Counted from the stretch's first letter, positions 33,178-41,945 are shown. The stretch: DNA of 64,000 nucleotides from CAZJYI01 sp964550025 (GCA_964550025.1 CAZJYI010000021.1:1-64000); one strand, 5' to 3'. Numbers and translations are program-made. Notes: generated by a model from the sequence alone, not told the origin.

Positions 33178-33210
33178 GCGTGCCGTGCCAATCCGTACAG
33201 TCACGCCACT

Positions 33211-34569
33211 ATGAGTCTCCCCGAGATTATCACCACGGTCGACAAGTTCATCTGGGGGCCGCCCCTCATGATCCTCCTGGTGGGGACCGGTCTCTTTCTC
33301 ACGATCCGCCTGAAGGTCGTCCAATTCAGGGGGTTCCGCCATGCCCTGGCCGTCCTGCGCGGTACGTACGATTCCGAGGGGGACGTGGGGGAAATCAGCC
33401 ATTTTCAGGCGCTGTCCGCGGCGCTCTCGGCGACCATCGGCACGGGCAATATCGTGGGCGTGGCAGCAGCGATTCTGCTGGGCGGGCCGGGCGCTGCCTT
33501 CTGGATGTGGGTGACGGCACTGGTCGGCATGGCCACGAAGTTCGCCTCCTGCACGCTGGCCGTCCACTACCGGCGTATCGACTCCAGCGGTGAAGCGCAC
33601 GGCGGGCCCATGCATTTCATCGAGCTCGGCATGGGCAAACGCTTCAAATGGTTGGCCGTTCTCTTCGCCGTCTTCACCGTCACGGCCAGCTTCGGTATCG
33701 GCAACATGTTCCAGGTCAACAACTGCGTTGTCAGCCTGAGCGTCCTGTTTGGCGGCAGTTCCGAGCCCTCGCGCATGTTCGGGTTAATAGCCGGCGTGAT
33801 TGTCGCGGCCCTCGTTGCTGCCGTTATCCTGGGGGGCATCAAGCGCATCGGCCGCTTTGCCTCGGCACTGGTCCCCTTCATGTGCGCCGTCTATATCCTC
33901 GGCGGGCTCTACATCCTCCTGCGCAACGCAACCGCCATTCCCGGCGCTTTCCGCGAGATCTTCTTCCACGCGTTCCACAAGCCCGAGGCGTTGGCCGGCG
34001 GTCTTCTGGGCACGGTGGTCCGGCAGGGCGTGGCGCGCGGTCTCTTTTCGAACGAGGCCGGCCTCGGATCGGCCGCCATGGCATTCGGGGCGGCCCGTAC
34101 AAAGGAACCGGTTCGCGAGGGACTCGTCTCCATGCTGGGGCCCTTTATCGACACCATTGTCATCTGTTCCATCACGGCCCTGGCGATCGTCATCACCGGC
34201 GCGCACGAAGTCTGCAGCGTTAAGGGCGAGCTGACGGGCAAAGCGTTCGAGCTGGGGTGGGGATCGCGCTACGGCGGGTTGGTGGTGGCGCTCGGCGTGG
34301 TTCTCTTCTCGTTCTCCACGTTGATCTCCTGGTCCTACTACGGGGATCGCGCCGCCGACTACCTCTTCGGTCACCGAGCGGTCTTGCCCTACCGCCTGGT
34401 GTACATCGGGTTCATCGTGGTGGGGGCCGTGGTCAGCATCGGGACGATCATCGACTTCTGTGACGCCATGAACGGGTTGATGGCCGTGCCGAACCTCATC
34501 GCACTGATCGCGCTTTCGCCCCTGCTGGTGAAGCTGACGCGCGATTACTTCTCACGAATGAAGCCGTGA
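33211..34569 (+). CDS. Sodium:alanine symporter family (AGCS) transporter
   Basis: A 452-aa polytopic transporter with about ten helices. Family features include SALSATIGTGNIVGVAAAI, the loop VRQGVARGLFSNEAGLGSAAMAFGAA, and SFSTLISWSYYGDRAADYLFG near the end. Members import alanine, glycine or related amino acids with sodium. The ATG at 33211 fits the family start (LPEIITTVDKFIWGPPLMILL); the longer frame from 32896 translates the promoter region and the antisense of the binding-protein gene. It is a single-gene unit, convergent with the TPR gene, 21 bases apart. Confidence 0.93.
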   Translation: MSLPEIITTVDKFIWGPPLMILLVGTGLFLTIRLKVVQFRGFRHALAVLRGTYDSEGDVGEISHFQALSAALSATIGTGNIVGVAAAILLGGPGAAFWMWVTALVGMATKFASCTLAVHYRRIDSSGEAHGGPMHFIELGMGKRFKWLAVLFAVFTVTASFGIGNMFQVNNCVVSLSVLFGGSSEPSRMFGLIAGVIVAALVAAVILGGIKRIGRFASALVPFMCAVYILGGLYILLRNATAIPGAFREIFFHAFHKPEALAGGLLGTVVRQGVARGLFSNEAGLGSAAMAFGAARTKEPVREGLVSMLGPFIDTIVICSITALAIVITGAHEVCSVKGELTGKAFELGWGSRYGGLVVALGVVLFSFSTLISWSYYGDRAADYLFGHRAVLPYRLVYIGFIVVGAVVSIGTIIDFCDAMNGLMAVPNLIALIALSPLLVKLTRDYFSRMKP

Positions 34570-34590
34570 CGGCATTGACCGGTCTCTCCC

Positions 34591-35919
34591 CTACCGCACC
34601 AGCCTTCTAACCTGCTCGAGATAGCGGGTGACGTGGGGTGCGTCGTCGAAGACCAGTGACGCCTCCAGCAACTCGACGGCCCGGCCGTAGCGTTCGCGCT
34701 CGACCTCGATCTGCGCCTGCCGCACCAGGGCCTCGGCCTCCGAGCCTTCCGTGCCGGCGGCACGCTCGTAGAGCATGAGAGCGTCCTCCAGTTCGTCCCG
34801 TTCCCTGTGCAGATCTCCCAGGAGCAGAAGGGCCTGCCCGTCCAAGGGGTTCTTCCGTACGAGTTCCCTGCAGAGTCGTACGGCCTCGTCCGCGTCTCCT
34901 TGCCGGTGGGCGAGCTGTGCCTTCAGCCGCCACAGCCCGGATCGCAGCTCCCTTGTCTCGTTGCCGTCGGCCACACGCTTCTCGATCGACGGCAGCAGGG
35001 CCTCGGCCTCCTCCAGGCGCTGCAGGGCCAGCAACGCCCCGGCGGCGCGCAGTGTATGGGCGGGAGAGACGGCTCTTTCCCGGGCCGCTTCCCGGTGGCA
35101 CCGGACGGCTTCGCCCGGCATGTCCGCGTTGAGGTAGAGATCGCCCAGCGTTGCCGTCATCTCGCCGGTGGCGCGGCCAAGCCTCCGAGCACTCTCGATT
35201 GCGCGCATGGCTTCGGCGGTTCTGTCGAGGGCAATTAGCGCACTGGCGCGCAAAGACCAGAGTTCCGTGCTGCTTGCGTCGGCCGCCAGGAGCGCGGTCA
35301 CCAGTCCAAGGGTTTCGGGATATCTATGCTGGTGCAGAAGACACTTTGCCAATCCCAGCCGGGCGTCCCTGCTCTCCGGGGAGAGCAACAGGGCCTGGCG
35401 GTAGGCGTTTTCCGCTGACACGGCACGCTCCTTGAGCAGAAGCGCATGTCCCATGAGCAGGTACGTGTCCGCGTCTGCCCGTCCACGGAGCACGAGCCGG
35501 CTGAACAGTTCGATGGCCGGGTCCGGCCGGACCTGCACGAGATGGACGCGTGCCAGGTTCATTGCCGCGCGAGTGAACTCCGGGTGCTTGTCCAAAGCCC
35601 GACGGTAGGCCGTGACGGCGGACCCAAAGTCCTGCTCCCGGAAGTGCAGGTTCCCCATGGCGAAATCGATGGCGGCGCTCGACTCGTCGGCGTCGACCCG
35701 TTCCAGCAACGTGGCGGCGGCGGCGGCATTGGTGGCGCCGACTTGCGCCGCTGCCTGCAGCATTTCGGCCTCTCGACGCGTGACCGTCGGTTCCTCCGCG
35801 CTACCGTTCGGCTTCGCCGGCGGGGCCGCGTGGGCGCGCAGTGCGATCAATCCCACGGCGCACATCAACAGCCCGGAGTGCAGGGCGAATCGCCGTCCTT
35901 CTGTACTATACCCCACCAT
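34591..35919 (-). CDS. TPR-repeat periplasmic protein of the TonB2-type operon
   Basis: A 442-aa protein with a signal peptide (FALHSGLLMCAVGLIALRAHA) and about ten tetratricopeptide-like helical repeats (SAAIDFAMGNLHFREQDFGS, SAENAYRQALLLSPESRDARLGL, EALLLLGDLHRERDELEDAL-like). It is the last gene of the DUF3450-ExbB-ExbB-ExbD-TonB operon, where a TPR protein is usual. The ATG at 35919 is the start codon carried by the dispersed repeat copy B; the first codons (MVGYSTEG) derive from the repeat. Longer frames run through the spacer. Confidence 0.85.
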   Translation of the reverse strand: MVGYSTEGRRFALHSGLLMCAVGLIALRAHAAPPAKPNGSAEEPTVTRREAEMLQAAAQVGATNAAAAATLLERVDADESSAAIDFAMGNLHFREQDFGSAVTAYRRALDKHPEFTRAAMNLARVHLVQVRPDPAIELFSRLVLRGRADADTYLLMGHALLLKERAVSAENAYRQALLLSPESRDARLGLAKCLLHQHRYPETLGLVTALLAADASSTELWSLRASALIALDRTAEAMRAIESARRLGRATGEMTATLGDLYLNADMPGEAVRCHREAARERAVSPAHTLRAAGALLALQRLEEAEALLPSIEKRVADGNETRELRSGLWRLKAQLAHRQGDADEAVRLCRELVRKNPLDGQALLLLGDLHRERDELEDALMLYERAAGTEGSEAEALVRQAQIEVERERYGRAVELLEASLVFDDAPHVTRYLEQVRRLVR

Positions 35920-36047
35920 TCTCTTGCCTTTTTGACACGATCTACAGGATCCACGGGATGGGAGGGGATATCCTGTCGATCCTGTTGATCCTGTCCAAAA
36001 TCCCATTTGGCCGCGGCTATGCTGCGCTGTGTGGCCGTGGTTCTTCA
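35902..36047 (-). repeat. Dispersed ~100-bp intergenic repeat, copy B
   Basis: The gap from the TGA of the TonB gene to the ATG of the TPR gene is one copy, running about 18 bases into the gene. It includes CACAGCGCAGCATAGCC, GGACAGGATCAACAGGAT with an extra CGACAGGAT unit, a GGAT...ATCC hairpin and CAAGAGAATGGTGGGGTATA at the start codon. Confidence 0.85.
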
Positions 36048-36746
36048 TTCGAGCTGGAAAGTCACTTTCTGCTTCACCCTCACGGGCACGGGCTTCCCGT
36101 CTTTCTTGCCCGGTCGAAAGCGCCAGCGAGAGGCCGCTCGAACGGCCGCTCGCGTGAAGACGTCTCCCGGTTGCGACATTACGACCTCAATGTCCCGCGT
36201 CCTGCCGTCGGCATCGACCACGAACTCCAGCATGACGACGCCCTCCGTGCGGCGCATCCTGGCTTGAGGCGGATACACGGGAGGCAGGCGCACGAGCGGC
36301 GAGGGTGGCTGATCCAGCTCGGAGAGCTGAAACACCATGTTCCCGAGCGGTTCTTCGAGTCCGGGGGCAGCGACGGCAAAGCCGAGATCGAAATCGCCGG
36401 CGACGTCTCCCATGGCCATGTCAAGGCTCATGGCGGCGTTAAGGGGCAGTTGCCGCACGCGGGAGGTGCGCAGCTTGGGCTTCGGGGGCTTCCTGGCGGG
36501 GCGCTGCTCCGCTGTTTTCGTCCGCGCCGGCGGCGGGGGCGGTAACGGCGTGTCGAGTGTGCTGACGCCACGCAGTGTTGCCGAAGGCTCCGGCCGGTTG
36601 GACAGCAATTCGAGATACGGCAGCAGCAGGTACGTGGCAATGGTGAGGACCGCGGCCGCGAGAACCGAACGTACGGTCCAGGGAGGATTGCGGATTCCCG
36701 GAGGGACCGTTGGAAGCCCGGGCTGTTCTGCCGTGCGCGAGGTCAT
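36045..36746 (-). CDS. tonB: TonB-family energy-transducing protein
   Basis: A 233-aa inner-membrane protein. An N-terminal helix (VRSVLAAAVLTIATYLLLPYL) is followed by a Pro/Lys-rich linker (PPPPPARTKTA, PARKPPKPK) and a C-terminal TonB domain (PPVYPPQARMRRTEGVVMLEF, ASRWRFRPGKKDGKPVPVRV). It transduces the proton gradient to outer-membrane TonB-dependent transporters with the ExbB/ExbD genes upstream. The ATG at 36746 starts two bases before the end of exbD. No TonB-dependent receptor gene is in the window. Confidence 0.93.
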   Translation of the reverse strand: MTSRTAEQPGLPTVPPGIRNPPWTVRSVLAAAVLTIATYLLLPYLELLSNRPEPSATLRGVSTLDTPLPPPPPARTKTAEQRPARKPPKPKLRTSRVRQLPLNAAMSLDMAMGDVAGDFDLGFAVAAPGLEEPLGNMVFQLSELDQPPSPLVRLPPVYPPQARMRRTEGVVMLEFVVDADGRTRDIEVVMSQPGDVFTRAAVRAASRWRFRPGKKDGKPVPVRVKQKVTFQLE

Positions 36747-36748
36747 GG

Positions 36749-37159
36749 CTATCGCACCTCCCGCGCGGCGGCGATACTGACTTGCTTCGCGCCGGCCAGC
36801 TTGCATTCGTCGATGAGGTCCACGAGCGGGGCCGTGCGTGCGTCGGCGTCCGCGAGGATGATGACCGGGACCGGTTTGCCGCGAAGCTGCTGGGACACCA
36901 GGCCGCGCACGCTGTTCAGCCCGATCTGCCGTCCGCCGTATACGATGCGGCCGTCGGGCGTCAGGGCGATCATGATGCTGTGCTTGTCCATGTCCTGCAC
37001 GCTCGCGGCCTTGGGTTTCTGCACCTCTACACCCGTCTCTTCCACGAATACGGTGGTTACCACGAAAAAGATGAGGAGCAGGAACACGCAGTCAATCAGC
37101 GGTGACATGTTGATGTCCACGCCGCTACCGGAAGGGCCCTGGTATGCGATCCGCTTCAT
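36749..37159 (-). CDS. exbD: ExbD biopolymer transport protein
   Basis: A 136-aa protein with the ExbD/TolR layout: short cytoplasmic N-terminus, one helix with the proton-path Asp (DINMSPLIDCVFLLLIFFVV) and a periplasmic domain. It forms the energising complex with ExbB and TonB. The start ATG overlaps the stop of exbB (ATGA). Length and motif are typical. Confidence 0.94.
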   Translation of the reverse strand: MKRIAYQGPSGSGVDINMSPLIDCVFLLLIFFVVTTVFVEETGVEVQKPKAASVQDMDKHSIMIALTPDGRIVYGGRQIGLNSVRGLVSQQLRGKPVPVIILADADARTAPLVDLIDECKLAGAKQVSIAAAREVR

Positions 37160-37776
37160 GATGGCTCGGTCCCGATGATGACGTAGGTTCTGATGGCCGC
37201 GAAGAGGGTTCCGACCTCCGCCGACAGCCGTTTCAGACGCGCCAGCCCGAACACGCCGGGGATGGCAACGACGAGTCCGAACTGCGTGGTGATCAGCGCC
37301 CGGCTCACGCCCGAGGCCACCCGGCCCGCCGTATCGCCGGCCATTCCCGCCACGCCGTCAAACGTCTCGACCATCCCGGCGACGGTTCCCAGGAGCCCAA
37401 CCAGGGGCGCCACGACCGTGAGGGCGGCCAGCACGAGCGCGTCCCTCCCCATGCCGTCCTGCGCGAACGCGCTCTCGCGGTCCAGCGCCTCCCGGGAAGG
37501 CGCCCCTTCGGCGATGGCCTCCAGTGCCCTCAGACACGCTGTTCGAAACGGGCCGGACGGCGCGTTCCGGACAATGTCGGACAGTGTCCGCGCCGTGCTT
37601 CCGTCGTCGTGCGACAGCGCCTCCAGCAGCTGCCGTCCCTGCTGAGATGCCGTCATCAGCTCACGACGTGCCCTCAGGAAATAGGCCCAGATCGCAAAAC
37701 ACACGGCCGCAAGAGGGAGCAGGAGCAGCCCTCCGGAACTCCAGTACGCCGCGGGTTGGGTCAGCCAGTCAGTCAT
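37156..37776 (-). CDS. exbB: ExbB/TolQ-type proton channel protein
   Basis: A 206-aa protein of the MotA/TolQ/ExbB family. It has an N-terminal helix (SSGGLLLLPLAAVCFAIWAYF) and the conserved channel region VVAPLVGLLGTVAGMVETFDG, followed by SGVSRALITTQFGLVVAIPGV. It is the second ExbB homologue of the operon, the usual ExbB2 slot next to ExbD. The ATG overlaps the TGA of the TtpC-like gene. Confidence 0.93.
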   Translation of the reverse strand: MTDWLTQPAAYWSSGGLLLLPLAAVCFAIWAYFLRARRELMTASQQGRQLLEALSHDDGSTARTLSDIVRNAPSGPFRTACLRALEAIAEGAPSREALDRESAFAQDGMGRDALVLAALTVVAPLVGLLGTVAGMVETFDGVAGMAGDTAGRVASGVSRALITTQFGLVVAIPGVFGLARLKRLSAEVGTLFAAIRTYVIIGTEPS

Positions 37777-39221
37777 GCCGAGGGTGCCGCTCCGTTGCCT
37801 TGCTTGAGCTTGAGCCCGTGGACGAAATCTGCCGCCATGCGTTCCAGCACGCTGACGATGCTACGAACGCGCCGCGCCAGGAACGCGTGGACCAGAAGGA
37901 CGGGAATCGCAATCGCGAGGCCGCACTTCGTGGTCACGAGGGCCTCGGAAATGCCCGCTGACAGCAGCTTGGCATTGCCGCTGCCGAAGATGGTCACGAG
38001 CTGGAAGGTGTGGATCATGCCGGTGACGGTTCCAAGCAGCCCCAGCAGGGGCGCCACGCCGCCGAACACGGCCAGTGTGCCGAGGTGTCGCTCCAGCCGC
38101 GGGATGCAGCTCAGCACGTGTTCGTGCAGGATTTCCTCGAGGTGCTCCTTGGTCGCATCTCTGTGCTCGATGCCCTCGCGCATGAGGGACGCCAGAGGTT
38201 GCGGCAGCCGTTGTCCCGCGGCACGCGCACCAACGACATCACCGGTTCGTATCTGTTCCAGGATGTGGACCGCGAAAACGCCGCGGCCAGTGCGTATCCG
38301 TGCCAGTTCCAGCAGCTTCCAGAGCGAGAGTATGGCGGCCGCTATGCCGATGCCCAGCAGCGGCACCATGACGACACCGCCCTTCTTCAGGTGCTCGACA
38401 AGCGGTTGTCTTGCTTCTTCGATAAGAAGCGCATGCCCCGAGGTGAGGTCGCACGGCACGGCGGCCTCGGCGCCCTTGACCAGGCTCAGGATGGCCGCGC
38501 GACCCTCCTGGTCCACGTCCGAGAAGAGCGAGGGATGGGCGCTGCCGAGGCGCGAAACGATGAGTCCTGCCGCTTCACCTTCTCCGGCGAAGTAGGCCAG
38601 GGGACCGAAGACCGCGAACGTGCCGCGCCGCTCCACACCGTCACTGTCCAGGGCGGCGCCGTTGAACGTCATGCCCCCGACGCGATCCTGGTTCCACCCG
38701 GCTGCGAGTGTGAGCAACCGCGCGGAGGCCTCGGCGAGGCCTCTGTGCGCGACCGTGTTGCCCAGAACGGTATCGATCGCCGTCAGTTCGGGGGCCAGGC
38801 GCGCGGCTTCGGCCGGACCTGCCCGCGTCTCCAGGGATCGCCGGTATTCCGCCAGCAACGACTGCATGAAGCGGCACTCTTCGCGCAGCGCCTCCGTCTC
38901 GTGTTCAAGCTGATCCTGTTCCGTTCGGCCCAATTCCCGCAGTGCACGCAGGCGGTCCGCGTCGCGCCGCAGGGCCTTTACCTCTTTCTGAAGTGTTGCC
39001 TGTTGCGTGGCGAGGGGCGTGCGTTTCTCGGCGATTGCCGCGCGGAGCGCGTTCAGCTCCGCAACGGATGCTTCAATGTCCGCGTGGACCGTGGTTACCG
39101 CGGTTGGGATGTCGGGCTGCTCCGCGGCCGGGGGGGCGGTAGCCGCCGGATCTGCCTGAGGTCGCGCCGCAACCGCCGACAGGAGCAGGACGGCAGTGAT
39201 ACTATGAGCGGGAACTCTCAT
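37773..39221 (-). CDS. TtpC-like ExbB protein with periplasmic coiled-coil extension
   Basis: A 482-aa protein. A signal peptide is followed by about 230 residues of coiled coil and beta-rich periplasmic sequence (ATQQATLQKEVKALRRDADRL, GMTFNGAALDSDGVERRGTF), then an ExbB-type membrane half (GVVMVPLLGIGIAAAILSLWK, VAPLLGLLGTVTGMIHTFQLV). This is the architecture of TtpC of the Vibrio TonB2 system, which is required for transport along with ExbB2/ExbD2/TonB2. Its ATG overlaps the TGA of the DUF3450 gene. Confidence 0.9.
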   Translation of the reverse strand: MRVPAHSITAVLLLSAVAARPQADPAATAPPAAEQPDIPTAVTTVHADIEASVAELNALRAAIAEKRTPLATQQATLQKEVKALRRDADRLRALRELGRTEQDQLEHETEALREECRFMQSLLAEYRRSLETRAGPAEAARLAPELTAIDTVLGNTVAHRGLAEASARLLTLAAGWNQDRVGGMTFNGAALDSDGVERRGTFAVFGPLAYFAGEGEAAGLIVSRLGSAHPSLFSDVDQEGRAAILSLVKGAEAAVPCDLTSGHALLIEEARQPLVEHLKKGGVVMVPLLGIGIAAAILSLWKLLELARIRTGRGVFAVHILEQIRTGDVVGARAAGQRLPQPLASLMREGIEHRDATKEHLEEILHEHVLSCIPRLERHLGTLAVFGGVAPLLGLLGTVTGMIHTFQLVTIFGSGNAKLLSAGISEALVTTKCGLAIAIPVLLVHAFLARRVRSIVSVLERMAADFVHGLKLKQGNGAAPSA

Positions 39222-40027
39222 TCCGGATTGCCCCCCTGTTCACCGGGATGCGCGAGTCCGAGAGGCAGGTCGACCAGGGCGGCCGGTGCGGTGTTGCCGG
39301 CGACGTTGACGGCCTTGCGAATGTGCGGGGCCAGTTCAGGGCGCGGCGTCCAGGTCCACCCGTCGTCCGCCGGCGTGCCGATGGCCGCCCAGCGACCGTC
39401 GCCGGATACGGCAAAGCCGCGTGCCAGACCGATGTACACCACGTCGACCTCGCGGCGCGCCGCGTCCGGCAGAGGTATGATCTCGCGTACCACGTGGATG
39501 CCGTGCTGAAGCGTCTCGATCTGCGAGTAGAGAGCGATGACCCTTTGAAGCCGTGGCCCGATGGCGCTCTTCTTCGCCGACTCGTGTCCCGCGGGCAGTT
39601 CGTCGAACGTCTTGCGCAACGGGGCTGCCAGGGATGGGGGGAGTCGCTTGCGCCATTGCCGCAGGACGGCCTCGGCGCGACTCACGGCGGGAGCAATGGC
39701 CTCGATCGCCTCGCGCATTGCCGCCTGCTCGGCGGCGAGACGCTCCCGGTCGGCCTGGACGGAGGAGGTCAGTTTCCTTGCCTCGGAGATCTCCCGGGTG
39801 AGCGTGGTCTTTTCGGCCTCGAGAACGGTGATTTCCTCGCGCCAGCGCGCCTGCTGTTTCTCCCAGGCCTGCTTCTCGACCGCAATCTTCTCGCGCAGTG
39901 CGATCCAGCGGCCGACCAGCCCCTCCAGCGTGCCGAGGTCCGCATCCGGATCATCCGCATTTGCCGGGGCTGTGCAGAACACCGCCAGACACATCGCCGT
40001 CAGCATTGTCAGCTCGAATCGCTTCAC
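39218..40027 (-). CDS. DUF3450 periplasmic coiled-coil protein, first gene of the TonB2-type operon
   Basis: A 269-aa protein with a signal peptide (LTMLTAMCLAVFCTAPANA) and a long coiled coil (EKIAVEKQAWEKQQARWREE, LEAEKTTLTREISEARKL), then a conserved segment (LPPSLAAPLRK, RLQRVIALYSQIETLQHG). DUF3450 proteins are encoded just before ttpC in Vibrio-type TonB2 operons. I chose the GTG at 40027, which has AGAGGAAG upstream; an ATG at 40057 would add ten residues. The 254-base gap upstream carries the 40146-40219 inverted array. Confidence 0.88.
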   Translation of the reverse strand: MKRFELTMLTAMCLAVFCTAPANADDPDADLGTLEGLVGRWIALREKIAVEKQAWEKQQARWREEITVLEAEKTTLTREISEARKLTSSVQADRERLAAEQAAMREAIEAIAPAVSRAEAVLRQWRKRLPPSLAAPLRKTFDELPAGHESAKKSAIGPRLQRVIALYSQIETLQHGIHVVREIIPLPDAARREVDVVYIGLARGFAVSGDGRWAAIGTPADDGWTWTPRPELAPHIRKAVNVAGNTAPAALVDLPLGLAHPGEQGGNPE

Positions 40028-40145
40028 CCTGTCTTCCTCTACGGGCGGACGCCCCATACCGGGTACGCCGTTGCATAGTCAGTTCTTAGCAGGCGGCGGC
40101 CTCGGAGCAAAGCCGAAAGCGGTGGGGCGCAAGGGGGAGGATCAT

Positions 40146-40219
40146 GTAGCACGATTAAGCAGCACGATTGAGAGGGGCTCCCTGCTCACACTTCGTCGTG
40201 CTACTTAATCGAGCTACTT
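40146..40219. repeat. Inverted array of GTAGCACGATTAAG words
   Basis: GTAGCACGATTAAGCAGCAC at 40146-40165 and GATTGAG follow-on face the reverse words CGTGCTACTTAATCGAGCTAC at about 40197-40217, with a 20-base centre. The arrays can pair as a long imperfect hairpin. It lies just outside the TonB2-type operon promoter region. Confidence 0.75.
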
Positions 40220-40281
40220 CATCTCTTCGCCCCGGCGCGAGGGCAATGTCCACCCATCATCTTCGCATGGAATTTCGCGGA

Positions 40282-41115
40282 CTACGGCGCGGCGCGCACG
40301 AGGCGCAGGCCTGTGGTCGAAGTCACCACATGGGGTTGCTGATAGCCGCGATTCGCCACGCGGCAAGATTGGGCTTTGCCTGTCCAGCTGCCGCCACGCA
40401 CTACGCGGTCCGTGCCCGATTCCGGGCCGCGGGGGTCCGTGCCGGGTGATGTGGTGTAGTAGTTGTAGACGCGCCAGTCCCAGCACCACTCCGAGACGTT
40501 TCCAGCCATATCAAACAGCCCATAGCCGTTCGCATCCCAACGGACCCAGCCGTTCTGTACGTCCACGTTTTCCGTCCGGTACACTGTTGTCTTGCTTGCT
40601 CCGGTATAGTAGCAGGGCGTCAATCCCTCCATTTCGCTGCGGGCGTTGGCCCATTTGACGCAGTCGTGCCAGCTGACGGAATGTACGGGGTGGCTCGGTT
40701 GTTGCGCCGATCCGGCGTGGCTGAAGTGATAGTTGTGGGCCACCGCCCAGTCGTAAACTTCGCGCCACAGGTTGGATCTCACCTCATACACATCCATGTA
40801 GACCGCGCTGACGGTCACGGTGTGCACCGGCAGTTCACTCGAGCTCGGTCTGCCGAAGCAGTCACCCATCAGAAAGGGCCCGGCCGGGATGAGCGCCATC
40901 CCGGCGACCGTATGGCCCATACCGTCGGTCGCCATCCTCTGTTCGAGTTGCTGTATGCGTTCCCGGTTTGCCATCAGTTCCTGGTAGATCTCCTCCAGGC
41001 TGTGCATGGTGGGCCCGGGTGCGTTCGTCGGATCCAGGCCGGCCGCGCACACTCCGCTCGCGCAGAGCACGCCGGCCAGGCCGGCCGCCATTACCAATCT
41101 GCCTGAGCTGCTCAT
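40282..41115 (-). CDS. Formylglycine-generating-enzyme-like (SUMF1 fold) secreted protein with internal deletion
   Basis: A 277-aa exported protein (signal peptide LVMAAGLAGVLCASGVCA) with a short coiled coil (EIYQELMANRERIQQLEQRM) and an FGE-sulfatase-type domain (MALIPAGPFLMGD, VHSVSWHDCVKWANARS, YGLFDMAGNVSEWCWDW, DRVVRGGSW, GLRLVRA). Close relatives contain a block beginning ANGYRLPTEAEWE before a second ANGYGLYDMAGN. Here WDANGY runs straight into GLFDMAGN, so about 50-60 residues of the core are missing, as if lost by recombination between the two ANGY-coding sites (about 40518-40535). The CxxxxC pair of active FGE is not evident either. It is probably not catalytic. Confidence 0.8.
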   Translation of the reverse strand: MSSSGRLVMAAGLAGVLCASGVCAAGLDPTNAPGPTMHSLEEIYQELMANRERIQQLEQRMATDGMGHTVAGMALIPAGPFLMGDCFGRPSSSELPVHTVTVSAVYMDVYEVRSNLWREVYDWAVAHNYHFSHAGSAQQPSHPVHSVSWHDCVKWANARSEMEGLTPCYYTGASKTTVYRTENVDVQNGWVRWDANGYGLFDMAGNVSEWCWDWRVYNYYTTSPGTDPRGPESGTDRVVRGGSWTGKAQSCRVANRGYQQPHVVTSTTGLRLVRAAP

Positions 41116-41306
41116 CTCGCTCTACCTCCCCGATGGTCATGTTGTTCGGCCTTCAGCGTCAGTAACACTACCTTAGTCGCAGTCGAACCCGGATTCAAGA
41201 GGGGATCGGAACGTGGAGTACGAGTGTTGCCTTGACCGCATACCGGTTTCGAGAGACTGTATGCGCGATTGAGCTGACCGACCGGGGGAAAGGCAAGGAG
41301 CGCTGA

Positions 41307-41945
41307 ATGGAACTGCTTGACGGACTTGACGCGCGGCGCGTGTTTTGCATTGGCTGCAACTACGACGCGCATATCAAGGAGTTGGGATCGCGCGACTCCG
41401 ATAGGTGCGTTGTCTTCATGAAGCCGCCGACAAGCCTTGTGCCGGTCGGGCGTCCGGTCGTCCTCCCCAGGGGGCGCGGTTCGATTCACCACGAAGTCGA
41501 GCTGGTGGCGATGGTGGGGAAGGGGGGCAGGAGCATCCCGGCGGCGGACGCGCGCGACCACGTTGGCGGCATCACGCTGGGACTGGACATGACCCTGCGT
41601 GAAGCGCAGACATTGATCAAGCAGAACGGTCACCCGTGGGAACTGTGCAAGGCGTTCGACTACAGCGCACCCCTGGGGGAGGTCGTGCCGCTTCAGCCTG
41701 AGCACGACCTCGCCGCTATCGAGATGTGCTGCACCGTGAATGGCGAGCTCCGCCAACAGGGCAATACGCGCGACATGCTTTTCCCCGTGGCTCGGCTCAT
41801 CGAGATTCTGAGCAGCACGTGGGAGCTCCTGCCCGGCGATCTCATCTACACCGGCACGCCGCCCGGTGTCGGTCCGGTCGAGCCGGGGGACCGCATTGCC
41901 ATTGAGAGCCCGCAAGTGGGGTTGTTTGAGTGGACGATTGAATGA
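41307..41945 (+). CDS. Fumarylacetoacetate hydrolase (FAH) family enzyme
   Basis: A 212-aa protein of the short FAH family (YcgM/acylpyruvase type). The metal-binding core is visible as HHEVELVAMVGKGGR and GYTLGLDMTLRE-like GITLGLDMTLREAQ, and the end LLPGDLIYTGTPPGVGPVEPGD is characteristic. Members hydrolyse or decarboxylate 2-keto acids such as oxaloacetate and acylpyruvates; the substrate is unknown. The ATG at 41307 has AAGGAG seven bases upstream. No related pathway genes are adjacent. Confidence 0.9.
   Translation: MELLDGLDARRVFCIGCNYDAHIKELGSRDSDRCVVFMKPPTSLVPVGRPVVLPRGRGSIHHEVELVAMVGKGGRSIPAADARDHVGGITLGLDMTLREAQTLIKQNGHPWELCKAFDYSAPLGEVVPLQPEHDLAAIEMCCTVNGELRQQGNTRDMLFPVARLIEILSSTWELLPGDLIYTGTPPGVGPVEPGDRIAIESPQVGLFEWTIE

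Noticed and set aside
33015..33210. AGCS transporter reading that starts inside the neighbouring binding-protein gene
   Set aside because: It would add over 100 residues antisense to the metal-binding protein; the family start fits the ATG at 33211.
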